NCBI GenBank assembly: GCA_937138275.1
Contig: CAKZOY010000229.1
Span: forward strand, 1-6,354
Reading direction: 5' to 3'
Length of the DNA stretch: 6,354 nt
Source of the DNA: an uncultured Chloroflexota bacterium
Lineage (GTDB): Bacteria; Chloroflexota; Anaerolineae; B4-G1; DUEL01
Both the position numbers and the translations under genes were made by a program. Under the pieces are notes generated by a model. That model ran no database searches. It was given only the letters and a program-made list of their open reading frames with translations, and was not told where the DNA came from. How positions within the stretch are numbered: position 1 is the stretch's first letter; each line of letters starts with the position of its first letter. Positions 5,109-6,354 of this stretch are shown in pieces.

Positions 5109-5113
5109 CTGCC

Positions 5114-6265
5114 ATGATTGACTTCCGTCTGACCGAAGAACAGGAGCGCATCCGACGGCTGGCCCACGAGTTCGCTGAAAAGGAGATTCGGCCCGTGGCG
5201 GCCCACTACGACGAGACCGAAGAAATGCCCTGGGCCGTGCTGGAGAAGGCCGCCCAGATCGGGCTGACCTCGTTCCAGTATCCGGAGGAGTACGGGGGCG
5301 GTGGGATGACCAGCGCGCTGGTCGCCTGCCTGGTAGCCGAGGAACTGGCCTGGGGCTGCCTGGGTATCGCCACCGCCATCGCCGGCGCGGGCCTGGCGGC
5401 CGTCCCCATCATGATTGCCGGGACGCCGGAGCAGAAAGAGCGCTACCTCCCCCGCTTCTGCAACGGCGTCTATCTGGGCTCCTTCGCCCTGACCGAACCG
5501 GAGGCGGGGTCGGACGCGGCATCCATCCGCACCACCGCCATTCGTCAGGGCGACCACTACGTCCTCAACGGCCAGAAACGCTTCATCACCCACGGCGGCA
5601 TCGCCGACCTCTACGTCATCTTCGCCACAGTGGACCGGAGTCTGGGCTACCGGGGGATCACGGCGTTCATCGTGGAGAAGGATACGCCTGGTCTTTCGGC
5701 AGGGAAGAAGGAGAAAAAGATGGGCATGCGGGCATCGCACACCGGCGACGTCATTTTAGAGGACGTGCGGGTGCCCGTGGACAATCGGCTGGGCGAGGAA
5801 GGACAGGGCTTCTACATCGCGATGCAGTCCTTTGAGCATACCCGTCCAATGGTGGCAGCGATGGCGGTGGGGGTGGCCCGCGCCGCCTACGAGTACGCCC
5901 TCCAGTACGCCCGCGAGCGGGTGCAATTCGGCAAGCCCATCATCACCAAGCAGGCCATCCGCTTCCTTCTGGCCGACATGGCGACGGAGATAGACGCGGC
6001 CCGCCTTCTGGCCTGGCGGGCGGCCTGGATGGTGGACGAACGGATGCCCGCCAACGTGACGGCGAGCATGGCCAAAGCCTTCGCCGCCGACATCGCGATG
6101 CGGGTGACTACCGACGCGGTGCAGATTCTCGGCGGCTACGGCTACATGCGGGAGTATCCGGTGGAGAAATGGATGCGGGACGCCAAAATCCTGCAAATTG
6201 TGGAAGGTACGAGCCAGATTCAGCGGGTGGTCATCTCGCAGATGCTGGCGATGGGGATGGAGTGA
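5114..6265 (+). CDS. Acyl-CoA dehydrogenase, medium-chain-like
   Basis: A 383-residue FAD enzyme that makes the trans-2,3 double bond in acyl-CoA, the first oxidation of the beta-oxidation spiral, passing electrons to electron-transfer flavoprotein. Three domains are in the usual order: N-terminal helices (about 1-120), a beta domain with the FAD-binding ALTEPEAGSD at 125-134 and NGQKRFITHG at 152-161, and a C-terminal helical domain with SFEHTRPMVAA (239-249), RVQFGKPI (269-276) and QILGGYGY (337-344). The catalytic base is E364 in IVEGTSQIQR, the position used by medium- and short-chain enzymes rather than isovaleryl- or long-chain types. Length is normal and no key residue is missing. It is the last complete gene seen in the tetR operon and probably uses the acyl-CoA made by the upstream ligase. 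No etfAB gene is in the window. Branched or short-chain substrates remain possible. Confidence 0.94.
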   Translation: MIDFRLTEEQERIRRLAHEFAEKEIRPVAAHYDETEEMPWAVLEKAAQIGLTSFQYPEEYGGGGMTSALVACLVAEELAWGCLGIATAIAGAGLAAVPIMIAGTPEQKERYLPRFCNGVYLGSFALTEPEAGSDAASIRTTAIRQGDHYVLNGQKRFITHGGIADLYVIFATVDRSLGYRGITAFIVEKDTPGLSAGKKEKKMGMRASHTGDVILEDVRVPVDNRLGEEGQGFYIAMQSFEHTRPMVAAMAVGVARAAYEYALQYARERVQFGKPIITKQAIRFLLADMATEIDAARLLAWRAAWMVDERMPANVTASMAKAFAADIAMRVTTDAVQILGGYGYMREYPVEKWMRDAKILQIVEGTSQIQRVVISQMLAMGME

Positions 6266-6300
6266 GGCCAGTGAAGTAAAGTATAAATGGTATTACCCAA

Positions 6301-6354
6301 TTCGGCTTCCGACCGAAAGAGGTCCCCTGGTGAGCCGAAAGAGATCGGGCCCCA
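6301..6354. repeat. Paired CCGAAAGAGRTC motif and inverted arms at the window edge
   Basis: CCGAAAGAGGTC at 6313-6324 recurs as CCGAAAGAGATC at 6335-6346, exactly 22 bases later. Inverted arms TTCGGCT (6301-6307) and AGCCGAA (6333-6339) enclose a small GACC/GGTC stem (6311-6314, 6321-6324). No T-run follows in the visible part. This could be the start of another dispersed repeat, a control region for a downstream gene, or a terminator cut by the window end. No coding region is seen in 6266-6354. Confidence 0.4.

Noticed and set aside
5102..5113. TTG start adding four residues to the acyl-CoA dehydrogenase
   Set aside because: The TTG overlaps the GGAGG site that serves the ATG at 5114, and family proteins typically begin near the MIDFRLTEEQ segment.

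Overview
The window looks like a GC-rich bacterial chromosome. The best guess is a Chloroflexota (Anaerolineae-type) genome or metagenome bin. That guess rests on the overall style: short dispersed repeats with 7- or 9-base periods in most intergenic gaps, two Hsp20 genes side by side, and an FadD / acyl-CoA dehydrogenase operon. No rRNA or marker gene is present to prove it.

Layout. Positions 1-317 contain no credible gene; they hold dispersed-repeat sequence and one strong and one weak terminator candidate for the minus-strand genes to the right. On the minus strand, 1292 down to 318 encodes two tandem, clearly paralogous Hsp20 small heat-shock proteins. A GC-rich hairpin and a run of ACGTTTY heptamers separate them. 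Positions 1293-1483 are a divergent control region: an extended -10 promoter candidate faces the hsp20 pair, and a perfect-consensus sigma-70 promoter (TTGACA-17-TATAAT) faces right. An 18-base operator-like dyad overlaps the predicted transcription start of the rightward promoter.

Rightward from there run four same-strand genes: a TetR-family repressor (1484-2074), a membrane-anchored sialidase-like beta-propeller protein (2122-3267), a long-chain acyl-CoA synthetase of the FadD type (3318-4985) and an acyl-CoA dehydrogenase (5114-6265). The simplest reading is an autoregulated fatty-acid activation and beta-oxidation operon. The TetR protein probably senses an acyl-CoA, the ligase makes acyl-CoA from free fatty acid, and the dehydrogenase does the first oxidation step. 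The propeller protein is the misfit and its role is unknown. A palindromic, 9-base-periodic repeat of about 86 bases sits between ligase and dehydrogenase and ends just before the dehydrogenase ribosome binding site. The final 89 bases hold no gene, but a 12-base motif occurs twice there at 22-base spacing.

I did not find a clearly new multi-gene system. The most promising points are the promoter/operator, the propeller protein inside a lipid operon, and the recurring 7- and 9-base periodic repeats.
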